Origin: Bacteroidaceae bacterium
GTDB taxonomy: Bacteria; Bacteroidota; Bacteroidia; Bacteroidales; Bacteroidaceae
Length of the DNA stretch: 64,000 nucleotides
Reading direction: 5' to 3'
Assembly (NCBI GenBank): GCA_017509605.1
Contig: JAFWPH010000015.1
Span: 1-64,000, forward strand
Within the stretch, counting starts at the first letter, position 1, and each line of letters starts with the position of its first letter. Below, piece by piece: positions 52,747 through 60,733 of this stretch. The position numbers and the translations under genes are program-made. The notes under the pieces were generated by a model. The model did not search any database. It was not told the DNA's origin and saw only the letters and a list, made by a program, of their open reading frames with translations.

Positions 52747-55692
52747 CTAAAGTTTATCCTTTAAGAACATGCCTGTGTAACTTTGGGCACATTGCGCCAC
52801 TTCCTCAGGAGTGCCTTCAGCCACGATGTAGCCGCCTTCTTTTCCTCCCTCAGGTCCCAAGTCGATGATATGGTCGGCGCATTTGATGATGTCCATGTTG
52901 TGTTCGATGATGATGATGGAGTGTCCGCGTGTGATGAGTGACTGGAAGGCTGCGAGCAGTTTCTTGATGTCGTGGAAATGCAGTCCTGTGGTGGGTTCGT
53001 CGAAGATGAAGAGTGTGGGCACATGTTTCTCCTGACTGAGGTAATATGCCAGTTTCACACGTTGGTTCTCGCCTCCTGAAAGGGTGGAGGAGGCTTGTCC
53101 GAGTTTGATGTATCCCAGACCCACATCCTGCAGTGGACGCAGTTTGTCACAGATCTTCTTCTCTTTGTGCGCTGTGAAGAACTCCACGGCTTGGTTCACT
53201 GTCATGTTGAGGATGTCGTAGATGTTCTGTCCGTGGTACTTCACGTCGAGCACCACCTCCTTGAAGCGTTTGCCGTGGCAAGCCTCGCATTCCAGCACCA
53301 GGTCGGCCATGAACTGCATCTCGACCGTCACGGTGCCTTCTCCCTTGCATTCCTCGCAGCGTCCGCCCTCCGTGTTGAACGAGAAGTATGCGGCGGTGAA
53401 GCCCATCTGTCGGGCGAGTTGCTGTTGCGCCATCAGTTTGCGTATCTCGTCGTAGGCGCCGAGATAAGTCACGGGGTTGCTGCGTGTGGAAGTGCCGATG
53501 GGGTTTTGGTCCACGAACTCCACTTTCTTGATCATGTCGAGGTCGCCCTCCAGACCAGCGTATTGCCCTGGGGCCTCGCAAACCTCGTCAAGATGACGCT
53601 TGAGGCCACGGAAAAGGATATCGCGGACCAGTGTCGATTTGCCGCTGCCGCTCACGCCGGTCACTACGTTCATGACGTTGAGGGGAATCTTCACATTGAT
53701 GCCCTTGAGGTTGTTCTCGCGTGCGGATTTCACGAGGATATAGTTGTTCCAGGGGCGTCGGCTTTCGGGAACCTTGATTTCTTCTAAGCCTAACAGGTAC
53801 TTCACCGTGTAGGACTTGGAGGCGTCGTCAACACCGTTGTGTTCAGTGTCGTTATTCGTTTCTTCGGTTTCGTTTTGTCCGTTCTGATCCTTGCCCTCCG
53901 AGTTTTTTAGTTGTTGGATGAGGCTGTCCTTGTCAAGTTGACGGTAGTCGCCTTGCCAAACCACACGTCCCCCTAGACGTCCCGCTTGAGGACCGATGTC
54001 GATGATGAGGTCGGCCTCTCGGATGATCTCCTCGTCGTGTTCCACCACAACCACAGTGTTTCCCAACTGTTGCAACTGACGGAGCACGTGGATGAGACGT
54101 TGAGTGTCGCGGCTGTGGAGACCAATGCTGGGTTCGTCCAGGATATACAGACTGCCCACCAGGTTACTGCCTAAGCTGGTGGCGAGGTTGATGCGTTGGC
54201 TCTCACCACCCGACAGCGAGTTGCTGAGGCGGTTGAGCGTCAGATAGCCCAAGCCCACATCGTCGAGGAAGTTCAAGCGGTTTTTTATTTCCACCATGAT
54301 CCGGCGGCTCACTTCCTTGTCATGGTCGTTGAGTTCGAGTTCGTCGAAGAATTGTCGGAGTTCCGTCACAGGCATATCCACCAGTTCGGTGATGGAGCGT
54401 CCACCCACTTTCACGTAGGTGGCTTCTTTCTTCAGACGTGTGCCGTGGCACATCGGGCATACGGTCTTGCCGCGGAAACGGCTCAGCATCACTCGGTACT
54501 GTATCTTGTACTGGTTGTCGCGCACCATTTGGAAGAAAGCGTCGATGCACACCGACTCATGGATGTCCTCCCCTGGCATACCATGCCAAAGCACGTCTTT
54601 CTGCTCTTGGGTCAGGGCATAGTAAGGGGTGAAAATAGGGAAGTTGTTGTATCGCTCGGCCCTGCGGATGAACTCGTCTTTCCACTGGCTCATCTTCTCG
54701 CCACGCCAGCAAATCACAGCGCCCTCGTAAAGGCTGAGTTCCTGGTCGGGGATGACCAGACGTTCGTCGATGCCCATCACCTTGCCAAAGCCTTCACATT
54801 CGGGACAGGCTCCCACGGGGGAGTTGAAGGAGAAGAGGTGTTCGCTCGGCTCATCGAATGTCATCCCGTCTGCTTCGTAGCGGGTAGAGAACACGTACAG
54901 GTTATCGGTGGGAGAGTTGTTGAGCAAGTCCTCGCCGTTGCCCTTGGTCTGACTGAAGAAACGGAGCATACAGGTGCCGTTGCCCTCATAGAAAGCGGTT
55001 TCCGTGGAGTCCATCAGACGATTGATGGTAGCTTTCTCGGTGGAGACGCTCATGCGGTCAACCACGATGTTGATCAGTGGCGAGATGTCCTCGTTCTTCG
55101 TGTGCTCGGCAAGATAGTCGTCGATGCGTTGGATCTCACCGTTGATCTCCAGTCGGCTGTAGCCTTCCTTGATGTCCATCTCAAGTTGTTCGCGCAGCGT
55201 GCGGTTGCCGTGCACCACGAGGGGCGCCAGCAGCACGAACTTGGTGCCTGGCTCTTGAGCGGTCATGCAATGTGCCACATCCTCGATGGTATGTTTCTTC
55301 ACCTCCATGCCACTGACTGGAGATATGGTACGTCCAATCTTTGCATACAGTAGTCGCAGGTAGTCGTAAACTTCGGTCGAGGTGCCGACAGTGGATCGTG
55401 GGTTGCGGCTGATGACCTTCTGTTCGATGGCGATGGCAGGTGGAATGCCCTTAATGTAGTCGCATTCGGGCTTTCCCATACGGCCGAGGAACTGTCGTGC
55501 ATAGCTTGACAGGCTTTCCACATAGCGTCGCTGTCCCTCGGCATAGAGGGTGTCGAACGCCAGTGAAGACTTTCCACTGCCGCTCACGCCGGTAATCACG
55601 ACAAACCGCCCTCGTGGTATGTTGAGGTCGATGTTCTTCAGGTTGTTCACCCTCGCACCCTTGATCTGTATGTAGTGGTCAGTTTTTGGCAT
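52747..55692 (-). CDS. uvrA: Excinuclease ABC subunit A
   Basis: DNA damage recognition ATPase of nucleotide excision repair. 981 aa. Two ABC ATPase halves are seen: Walker A GVSGSGKSS with Lys41 and GVSGSGKST near residue 684, and ABC signatures LSGGESQRI and LSGGENQRV. Zinc-binding Cys clusters are CPECEGFG, CPMCHGTRL and CEECKGEGTV with CEACHGKRF. A non-conserved Glu/Asn/Gln-rich insert occurs near 605-630. It follows the threonine aldolase gene by 31 nt. Confidence 0.97.
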   Translation of the reverse strand: MPKTDHYIQIKGARVNNLKNIDLNIPRGRFVVITGVSGSGKSSLAFDTLYAEGQRRYVESLSSYARQFLGRMGKPECDYIKGIPPAIAIEQKVISRNPRSTVGTSTEVYDYLRLLYAKIGRTISPVSGMEVKKHTIEDVAHCMTAQEPGTKFVLLAPLVVHGNRTLREQLEMDIKEGYSRLEINGEIQRIDDYLAEHTKNEDISPLINIVVDRMSVSTEKATINRLMDSTETAFYEGNGTCMLRFFSQTKGNGEDLLNNSPTDNLYVFSTRYEADGMTFDEPSEHLFSFNSPVGACPECEGFGKVMGIDERLVIPDQELSLYEGAVICWRGEKMSQWKDEFIRRAERYNNFPIFTPYYALTQEQKDVLWHGMPGEDIHESVCIDAFFQMVRDNQYKIQYRVMLSRFRGKTVCPMCHGTRLKKEATYVKVGGRSITELVDMPVTELRQFFDELELNDHDKEVSRRIMVEIKNRLNFLDDVGLGYLTLNRLSNSLSGGESQRINLATSLGSNLVGSLYILDEPSIGLHSRDTQRLIHVLRQLQQLGNTVVVVEHDEEIIREADLIIDIGPQAGRLGGRVVWQGDYRQLDKDSLIQQLKNSEGKDQNGQNETEETNNDTEHNGVDDASKSYTVKYLLGLEEIKVPESRRPWNNYILVKSARENNLKGINVKIPLNVMNVVTGVSGSGKSTLVRDILFRGLKRHLDEVCEAPGQYAGLEGDLDMIKKVEFVDQNPIGTSTRSNPVTYLGAYDEIRKLMAQQQLARQMGFTAAYFSFNTEGGRCEECKGEGTVTVEMQFMADLVLECEACHGKRFKEVVLDVKYHGQNIYDILNMTVNQAVEFFTAHKEKKICDKLRPLQDVGLGYIKLGQASSTLSGGENQRVKLAYYLSQEKHVPTLFIFDEPTTGLHFHDIKKLLAAFQSLITRGHSIIIIEHNMDIIKCADHIIDLGPEGGKEGGYIVAEGTPEEVAQCAQSYTGMFLKDKL

Positions 55693-55723
55693 GATGCTTT
55701 TTCGCTTGGTTGGTATAGGATTT

Positions 55724-56746
55724 CTAAAGCACTTTCTTCAAGGCCTCGAGGTCGGCGTCGGTGGTGGCCCAGCTGGTGACGAACCTGCATATCATGTTCT
55801 CTGCGTCGTAGGGTCCCCAATGTGTGAAGTTCACATGCTTTTCCAGTGTCTTCACCCGTTTGTTGGGGATGATGACGAACTGCTGGTTGGTGGGAGAGTC
55901 TATATAGAATTGGTAACCTTTGCTCTCCAGCAGTTTCTTCAGGCGCATCGCCATGTCGATGGCGTGGCGGGAAATCCGTAGGTAGAGGTTGTCGGAGAAG
56001 AGCGCGTCGAACTGTACGCCAGTGAGCCTTCCTTTAGCCAACAACGCGCCGTGACGCTTGATGATGCTGAAGAAATGCTTAGGTGCGTTCTGGTGGGTGA
56101 AGACCACGGCCTCACCGCAGAGCGCGCCCACCTTGGTACCGCCGATGTAGAACACGTCGCAGTGCTGGTAGAGCCAGGGCAACGTGATGTCTGTTGAGGC
56201 TGCCAGTCCATATCCCATGCGGGCGCCGTCGATGAAGAGGTTGAGTCCGAAGTCCTGGCATACCTGATGGATGTCGGCGATTTCCTGGGCGCTGTAGAGG
56301 GTGCCGAGTTCTGTGGGAAAGGAGATATAGACCATTCCGGGCTGTGCGAGGTGCTCAGTGCTCTCATCGTTGACAAACCATTCCATGTAGGAGCGGAGGT
56401 CGCCGGAGCAGAGCTTGCCCTCATGTTCCTTCAGTGCGATCACCTTATGTCCGTTGGCTTCTATGGCACCTGCCTCATGGATGTTGATATGTCCGGTCTC
56501 AACCGTGATGACGGCCTCATAGCTATGAAGCACCCCGTCGATGACCGTGGCGTTGGCCTGTGTGCCGCCAGTCAAGAAGAAAACCTGTGCGTCAGGGTCA
56601 TCGCAGGCTTTGGCGATTTTCTGCTTGGCTTCTTCAGTGTATTTATCGAAACCGTAAGTGAGTGTATGCTCATCGTTGGTTCTTACAAGATGCTCCATCA
56701 CCATGGGATGGGCACCGTTGTTATAGTCGCTTTCTAAAGATATCAT
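55724..56746 (-). CDS. Low-specificity L-threonine aldolase
   Basis: PLP-dependent cleavage of threonine to glycine and acetaldehyde; cytosolic. 340 aa in the beta-eliminating lyase family. The N-terminal NDEHTLTYGFDKYTE segment, FFLTGGTQANATV near residue 57, a GHINIHEAGAIE stretch and YIGGTKVGALCGEAV with the PLP Lys near 207 are present. It is followed 31 nt later by uvrA. Confidence 0.9.
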   Translation of the reverse strand: MISLESDYNNGAHPMVMEHLVRTNDEHTLTYGFDKYTEEAKQKIAKACDDPDAQVFFLTGGTQANATVIDGVLHSYEAVITVETGHINIHEAGAIEANGHKVIALKEHEGKLCSGDLRSYMEWFVNDESTEHLAQPGMVYISFPTELGTLYSAQEIADIHQVCQDFGLNLFIDGARMGYGLAASTDITLPWLYQHCDVFYIGGTKVGALCGEAVVFTHQNAPKHFFSIIKRHGALLAKGRLTGVQFDALFSDNLYLRISRHAIDMAMRLKKLLESKGYQFYIDSPTNQQFVIIPNKRVKTLEKHVNFTHWGPYDAENMICRFVTSWATTDADLEALKKVL

Positions 56747-57058
56747 GCTTTTATAGTTTTAGCAGTTTAATAAAAAAATCGGCCTGGATGGAACCTGTGA
56801 TATAGATACAGAGGAATTTTACCATCTGATGGGTCGAATGGTTTCAAATTACAAATTTATAATAAAAATATAAATTTTCCCTTTTTTTACAAATGTTTTT
56901 TCCCTCACGCTAAAAAAGCGCCATTGCTGGAATGTTCCAAAGCAATGACGCTCAGCTTGGCTTGACTGGAAAAACCTTCCACGAATCTTTCTGAGTGATT
57001 GACAATCAGGGCCAAATATGCTATTGTCCTACATCTTCCGAATTATATGTCCCATTCT
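56747..57058. other. Intergenic between minus-strand units
   Basis: No gene is seen. It contains the terminator of the GH13 operon (56911-56952) and an AT-rich stretch upstream of the aldolase with a TAAATTTG-like element (56859-56852, minus). Confidence 0.5.
56911..56952 (-). terminator. Rho-independent terminator of the GH29-GH13 operon
   Basis: The minus strand forms a stem of AGCGTCATTGCT (56952-56941) with AGCAATGGCGCT (56928-56917), one mismatch, followed by TTTTTT. It lies about 107 nt past the GH13 stop. Confidence 0.85.
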
Positions 57059-58834
57059 CTAAAAAACGGGACTCAAGAGTTTGACAACTGCGTATGAAGT
57101 GGGTGGCATGTGGATGGTCATGTCGCCAGTTTTCTTGTCGTGATTGATGGTGAAAGTGTCTCCAGCCAGCAGTTTGGTCTTTTTGAATTTCACATTGAGA
57201 TGGAATGACGCTTCAGATGCCTCTGCCTTGGGATTGAGCATCACCAGCACCACGTCGTTTCCTGCAGCCCTGGCATAGATGAAAGGATAGGCAGAGGCAG
57301 TCGTCATGTCCTCGCTGGCAGCAGGATAAACAGGCACGAACTCCGCGTAGTTGGCAAGCGCAGGTTCGTTGTGCCGCAAGGAAATGAGTCTGCGGGTCTT
57401 ATTAAGCAGTGAGTTGGGATTCGTCTCTTGTTCCTCCACATTGGGCGCGTCATTGGAGGGATCGACTGGCAGATAAAGTTTCTGCGGGTCGGCAGTTGAA
57501 AAACCAAGGTTTTGCCCTTTGTTCCACTGCATTGGCGTACGCGCGCCATTTCTCGGCTGATAGGCACCCTCCACCTGTGGCCAGTCGTTGGGCAACTGCC
57601 TCATTCCTATTTCATTACCGTAGTAGAGGAAGGGTACACCTGGCATGGTGAAACCGAAAGCGTAGATGATTTCGAGTTCCTTGTCTGTCCGGTGGTTGCC
57701 CAGTCGGGCATTGTCGTGATTACCCAGTGGCAGGCTGATATATCCCTTTCCAACTGTCTTTTCATACTGGTCCATATAACTTTTGAGGAATGCGGTGATG
57801 TCGCCCTTGCCCTCTGCGTCGAAATAACTGTGACCCTCGCTCACGCCATTGAGGATTCGCCAGCTTTCCTTCTGGAACAAGTCGTTATAGCCGTTGAACC
57901 AATGGAAGAAATCGACATGAAAGCAGTTGTCGAGCGCATCGACAGGATACGACCATTCTGCCACCATGAATCCTTGGGGAAACTCTTTCTCCAGCAGTTG
58001 CCTGATCTCACGCCAGAAGAGTTTCGTCTCATTCTCGTTGGTGTTGAAGAACTGCTCGTTTCCCCTGGTTCTCCTGGTCTTGACCAACGCGCCAGCCATG
58101 TCTGCCCTGAATCCGTCGGCTCCCATGTTCATCCAGAAGCGCAACACGTCTTTGAGGTCGTTTCGCATGGCCAATACATCGGGGTGGTTGGTCGGCAACT
58201 GCCATGGCTGTTCTGGGTCGGGGTTGGAGAATCCGAAGTTGAGGGCGGGTTGGCACCAGTAGAAGTTGCGCATGAACTGTCCGTTGCGCTGGCCGTAGCC
58301 CTTGATGAACGACCCTGCGAACTCCCGTGGAGGATCCACCCAGTTGGTTTCGGTCCAGATATAGTAGTTGGAGTATTTGTTCTTCTCTTGTTTCTGGGAC
58401 TGGATGAACCAAGGGTGGTCGATGGCCGTGTAACTGATGACATAGTCGAAGATGACGTGCATACCCCTCTTGTGCACCTCATCAAACAGTTGACGCGCGT
58501 CATCGTTGGTACCATAGCGGGGCGCTATCTTGTAATAGTCACGTATGTCGTAACCAGCGTCATTGAAGGGTGAGTCGAAGAAGGGGTTGAACCAGATGGC
58601 ATCCACGCCAAGGCTTTTCACATAGTCGAGTTTGCTGATGATGCCTTGGATATCACCTATGCCGTCGCCGTCGGAATCGCAGAAGGTCTGTGGGTAGATT
58701 TGGTAGAAAACTGCGTTTTTTGCCCATTCTGGGACATTGGGGATTTCATATTTTCCAGTGATATTCTGTGCAGATGCGGCAAGCGACATTGTCGCGGTCA
58801 GCCATGTCAGTAGTTTTTTCATTCTCATAGTCAT
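57059..58834 (-). CDS. GH13-family alpha-glucan hydrolase, exported
   Basis: 591 aa, signal peptide to about residue 23. The (beta/alpha)8 barrel begins AVFYQIYPQTFCDSDGDGIGD, as in GH13 oligo-glucosidases. The catalytic triad is intact: Asp245 (GFRADMAG), Glu293 (VAEWSYP) and Asp374 (GNHDNARLG). Conserved region I, normally D-x-V-x-N-H, reads DYVISY with Ser134 and Tyr135, so the subsite -1 His is missing. The C-terminal beta domain is present and no starch-binding module is seen. Its start overlaps the stop of the HAD-like gene (ATGA), and it is the last gene of the operon. Likely periplasmic or surface-located on alpha-glucans; specificity is unknown. Confidence 0.9.
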   Translation of the reverse strand: MTMRMKKLLTWLTATMSLAASAQNITGKYEIPNVPEWAKNAVFYQIYPQTFCDSDGDGIGDIQGIISKLDYVKSLGVDAIWFNPFFDSPFNDAGYDIRDYYKIAPRYGTNDDARQLFDEVHKRGMHVIFDYVISYTAIDHPWFIQSQKQEKNKYSNYYIWTETNWVDPPREFAGSFIKGYGQRNGQFMRNFYWCQPALNFGFSNPDPEQPWQLPTNHPDVLAMRNDLKDVLRFWMNMGADGFRADMAGALVKTRRTRGNEQFFNTNENETKLFWREIRQLLEKEFPQGFMVAEWSYPVDALDNCFHVDFFHWFNGYNDLFQKESWRILNGVSEGHSYFDAEGKGDITAFLKSYMDQYEKTVGKGYISLPLGNHDNARLGNHRTDKELEIIYAFGFTMPGVPFLYYGNEIGMRQLPNDWPQVEGAYQPRNGARTPMQWNKGQNLGFSTADPQKLYLPVDPSNDAPNVEEQETNPNSLLNKTRRLISLRHNEPALANYAEFVPVYPAASEDMTTASAYPFIYARAAGNDVVLVMLNPKAEASEASFHLNVKFKKTKLLAGDTFTINHDKKTGDMTIHMPPTSYAVVKLLSPVF

Positions 58835-59271
58835 AGGTGGTTAGTGATGGGTATCTGATATTTCTCCAGCACATCGATGACTGCCTGCCAGTCTTTCTCG
58901 CCCTCGAATCCGAATTTGTCGTCCAGCCCCACATTCATGTAGAGTTTGTTGTCGAAATTGTTGAGTTCTGTGTTACTGACCTCAGGATTGCAGTTGACGT
59001 AATCGAAGTGGATGCCTTCTTCCTCAAACCGTGCGAGATAATCAGCCAATGGACCGGGATGACATGCTGTCCAGAGAATCATGCAGATGTCATTGCGCTC
59101 GGAAAGCATCCTCAGTGCCTGTAAGGCATGAGGGAAGAAGTCGTATTCCTCTTTTTCCTCGTAACAGGCCTTGAGAATGGTGTCGTGGATATCCACAGCC
59201 ACGTAGATCTTCTCCCAGTTCTTCAGTATCTTGCGTTCGAATGCCGCGCTGAAAGCCTTTGTTATATCCAT
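58831..59271 (-). CDS. HAD-like protein with atypical motif I
   Basis: A 146-aa cytosolic HAD-fold protein. Motif I reads VAVDIHDT (Asp27, His29); the second Asp of the canonical DxD, the general acid, is His here. Motif II Thr in MILWTACHPG and the motif IV-type acidic pair in MNVGLDDKFGF are present. It resembles small Bacteroidetes HAD proteins without a known substrate. It overlaps the GH13 start by the ATGA arrangement and lies 67 nt after the GH29 gene. It may be a phosphatase of altered chemistry or a binding protein. Confidence 0.75.
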   Translation of the reverse strand: MDITKAFSAAFERKILKNWEKIYVAVDIHDTILKACYEEKEEYDFFPHALQALRMLSERNDICMILWTACHPGPLADYLARFEEEGIHFDYVNCNPEVSNTELNNFDNKLYMNVGLDDKFGFEGEKDWQAVIDVLEKYQIPITNHL

Positions 59272-59338
59272 AATCTACTTGTTGAGATGATGCTGATTCG
59301 GTTGTCCGCTGATGATGTGAGCGTGATGTTGAAAGGTC

Positions 59339-60733
59339 CTAACGTGTGTTGAATTCCAATGCAAATGATTCGCTTTGCAGTTCCGACGGAATTTTTACGG
59401 TGACAAGGTCGCCATCCGCTTTCCACGACAATTTCCGCCCACTTCCAACTATGCGGACAGCTGTCCCTTTGGCGGGAATGTTGTCGTGCCATGACAGCGA
59501 TGAGACTGCATCACCATTCTCGGGACAAGTGTGGATGGCGAAACATTTCTTGTGGTCTTTTGAAGCCGTGAACCAGATGTTGCCATCATGATAGTGTGGA
59601 GTGGGGACGGTCTCGTAGATGGCTTTGCCGTATTGACTCAACCAATGGCCAATGGAGTCGAGTCTGGCCACGGCCTCGGGCTCAATCAGTCCCTCGGGGG
59701 TGGGACCCACGCCCAACACTAAGTTGCCTCCCTTGGCCACGATTTCAATCAGGGTGTTGACGACGCGGCGGGATGTTTTCCATCGGGGCTTTGCCACCCA
59801 TCCCCAGTCGTCGCTCAGCGGTATGCAGCTCTCCCACGGATAGTTGAGCTGGGTCTCAGGGACAGTGCGTTCGGGGGTTTGGTAGTTCTCGTATGGTCCG
59901 TGTATGGTCCGATCGACGATGAGGATGCCAGGTTGTTGCCTACGCGCCATCTCAGCGATGTGGGGCATATTGATATCCTGCCCGTTTTCGGGACACACCC
60001 ATCCTCCGTCGAGCCAGAGGATGTCCACTTTTCCGTAGCCCGACAGGATCTCCTCGATTTGGTTGTAGGTGAACTGCTGGAACTGACTCCAACGCCAGGG
60101 ATACTGGCGGATGGGGTAGTTCACGTTGCGTCCTTTGGTGGGGAACACATCCCACCAATAGTACTGCGAGTGCCAGTCGGGCTTGGAGAAGTAGGTTCCT
60201 GTGATAAAGCCTTGGCTCCGGAAGGCATCGAGCACATGTCGAAGCACATCGCGACGAGGGTCGTCCTTGAAAGCGTGGTGTGCAATGCTGAAATTGGTGA
60301 AGCGGCTGTCGTAAAGGCAGAATCCGTCGTGGTGCTTGGTGGTGAAGATCATATAGCGCATGCCGCATCGTTTCATCACCTCGGCCCACTGAGAGGGGTC
60401 GAAAGCGGTGGGCCGGAAAAGGTCGGCCTGCCCCCAGTACCATTGTTTGTATTGGTCGTAAGTCATCGTAGTGTCGCGTTTGATCCAATCCTCACAGCAG
60501 ATGGACCATGACTCCACAATGCCTGGAACTGCATAGATGCCCCAATGCAGCAATACACCGAACTTCTGGTCTTGCCAATGTTCCAGTTTTTGTCTGACCA
60601 GTGGGTCGGAAGGCCACTCATAGTTGGATGATTGCCTGTGGATCTCTCCTTGAGCTCCCAAAGAAGAGGGTAGGCAAAAGGAGATTAGGAGGACAATCAA
60701 CCACTTCAGATGCATACGAACGGACATGGTCAT
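59339..60733 (-). CDS. GH29 alpha-L-fucosidase, exported
   Basis: Removes alpha-linked L-fucose from glycans. 464 aa with a signal peptide ending SSLGAQ. The barrel domain has FGVLLHWGIYAVPG near residue 58, TTKHHDGFCLYDS with His134/His135, and the nucleophile Asp242 in VDILWLDGGW. A probable acid/base Glu lies in the YENYQTPERTVPE stretch. A small C-terminal beta domain follows. Its start overlaps the stop of the AsmA-like gene by ATGA. The absence of sorting tails suggests periplasmic location. Confidence 0.94.
   Translation of the reverse strand: MTMSVRMHLKWLIVLLISFCLPSSLGAQGEIHRQSSNYEWPSDPLVRQKLEHWQDQKFGVLLHWGIYAVPGIVESWSICCEDWIKRDTTMTYDQYKQWYWGQADLFRPTAFDPSQWAEVMKRCGMRYMIFTTKHHDGFCLYDSRFTNFSIAHHAFKDDPRRDVLRHVLDAFRSQGFITGTYFSKPDWHSQYYWWDVFPTKGRNVNYPIRQYPWRWSQFQQFTYNQIEEILSGYGKVDILWLDGGWVCPENGQDINMPHIAEMARRQQPGILIVDRTIHGPYENYQTPERTVPETQLNYPWESCIPLSDDWGWVAKPRWKTSRRVVNTLIEIVAKGGNLVLGVGPTPEGLIEPEAVARLDSIGHWLSQYGKAIYETVPTPHYHDGNIWFTASKDHKKCFAIHTCPENGDAVSSLSWHDNIPAKGTAVRIVGSGRKLSWKADGDLVTVKIPSELQSESFALEFNTR

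Noticed and set aside
54196-55353. 385-codon open frame antisense to uvrA
   Set aside because: Shadow of the uvrA codon usage; no independent promoter or motif.
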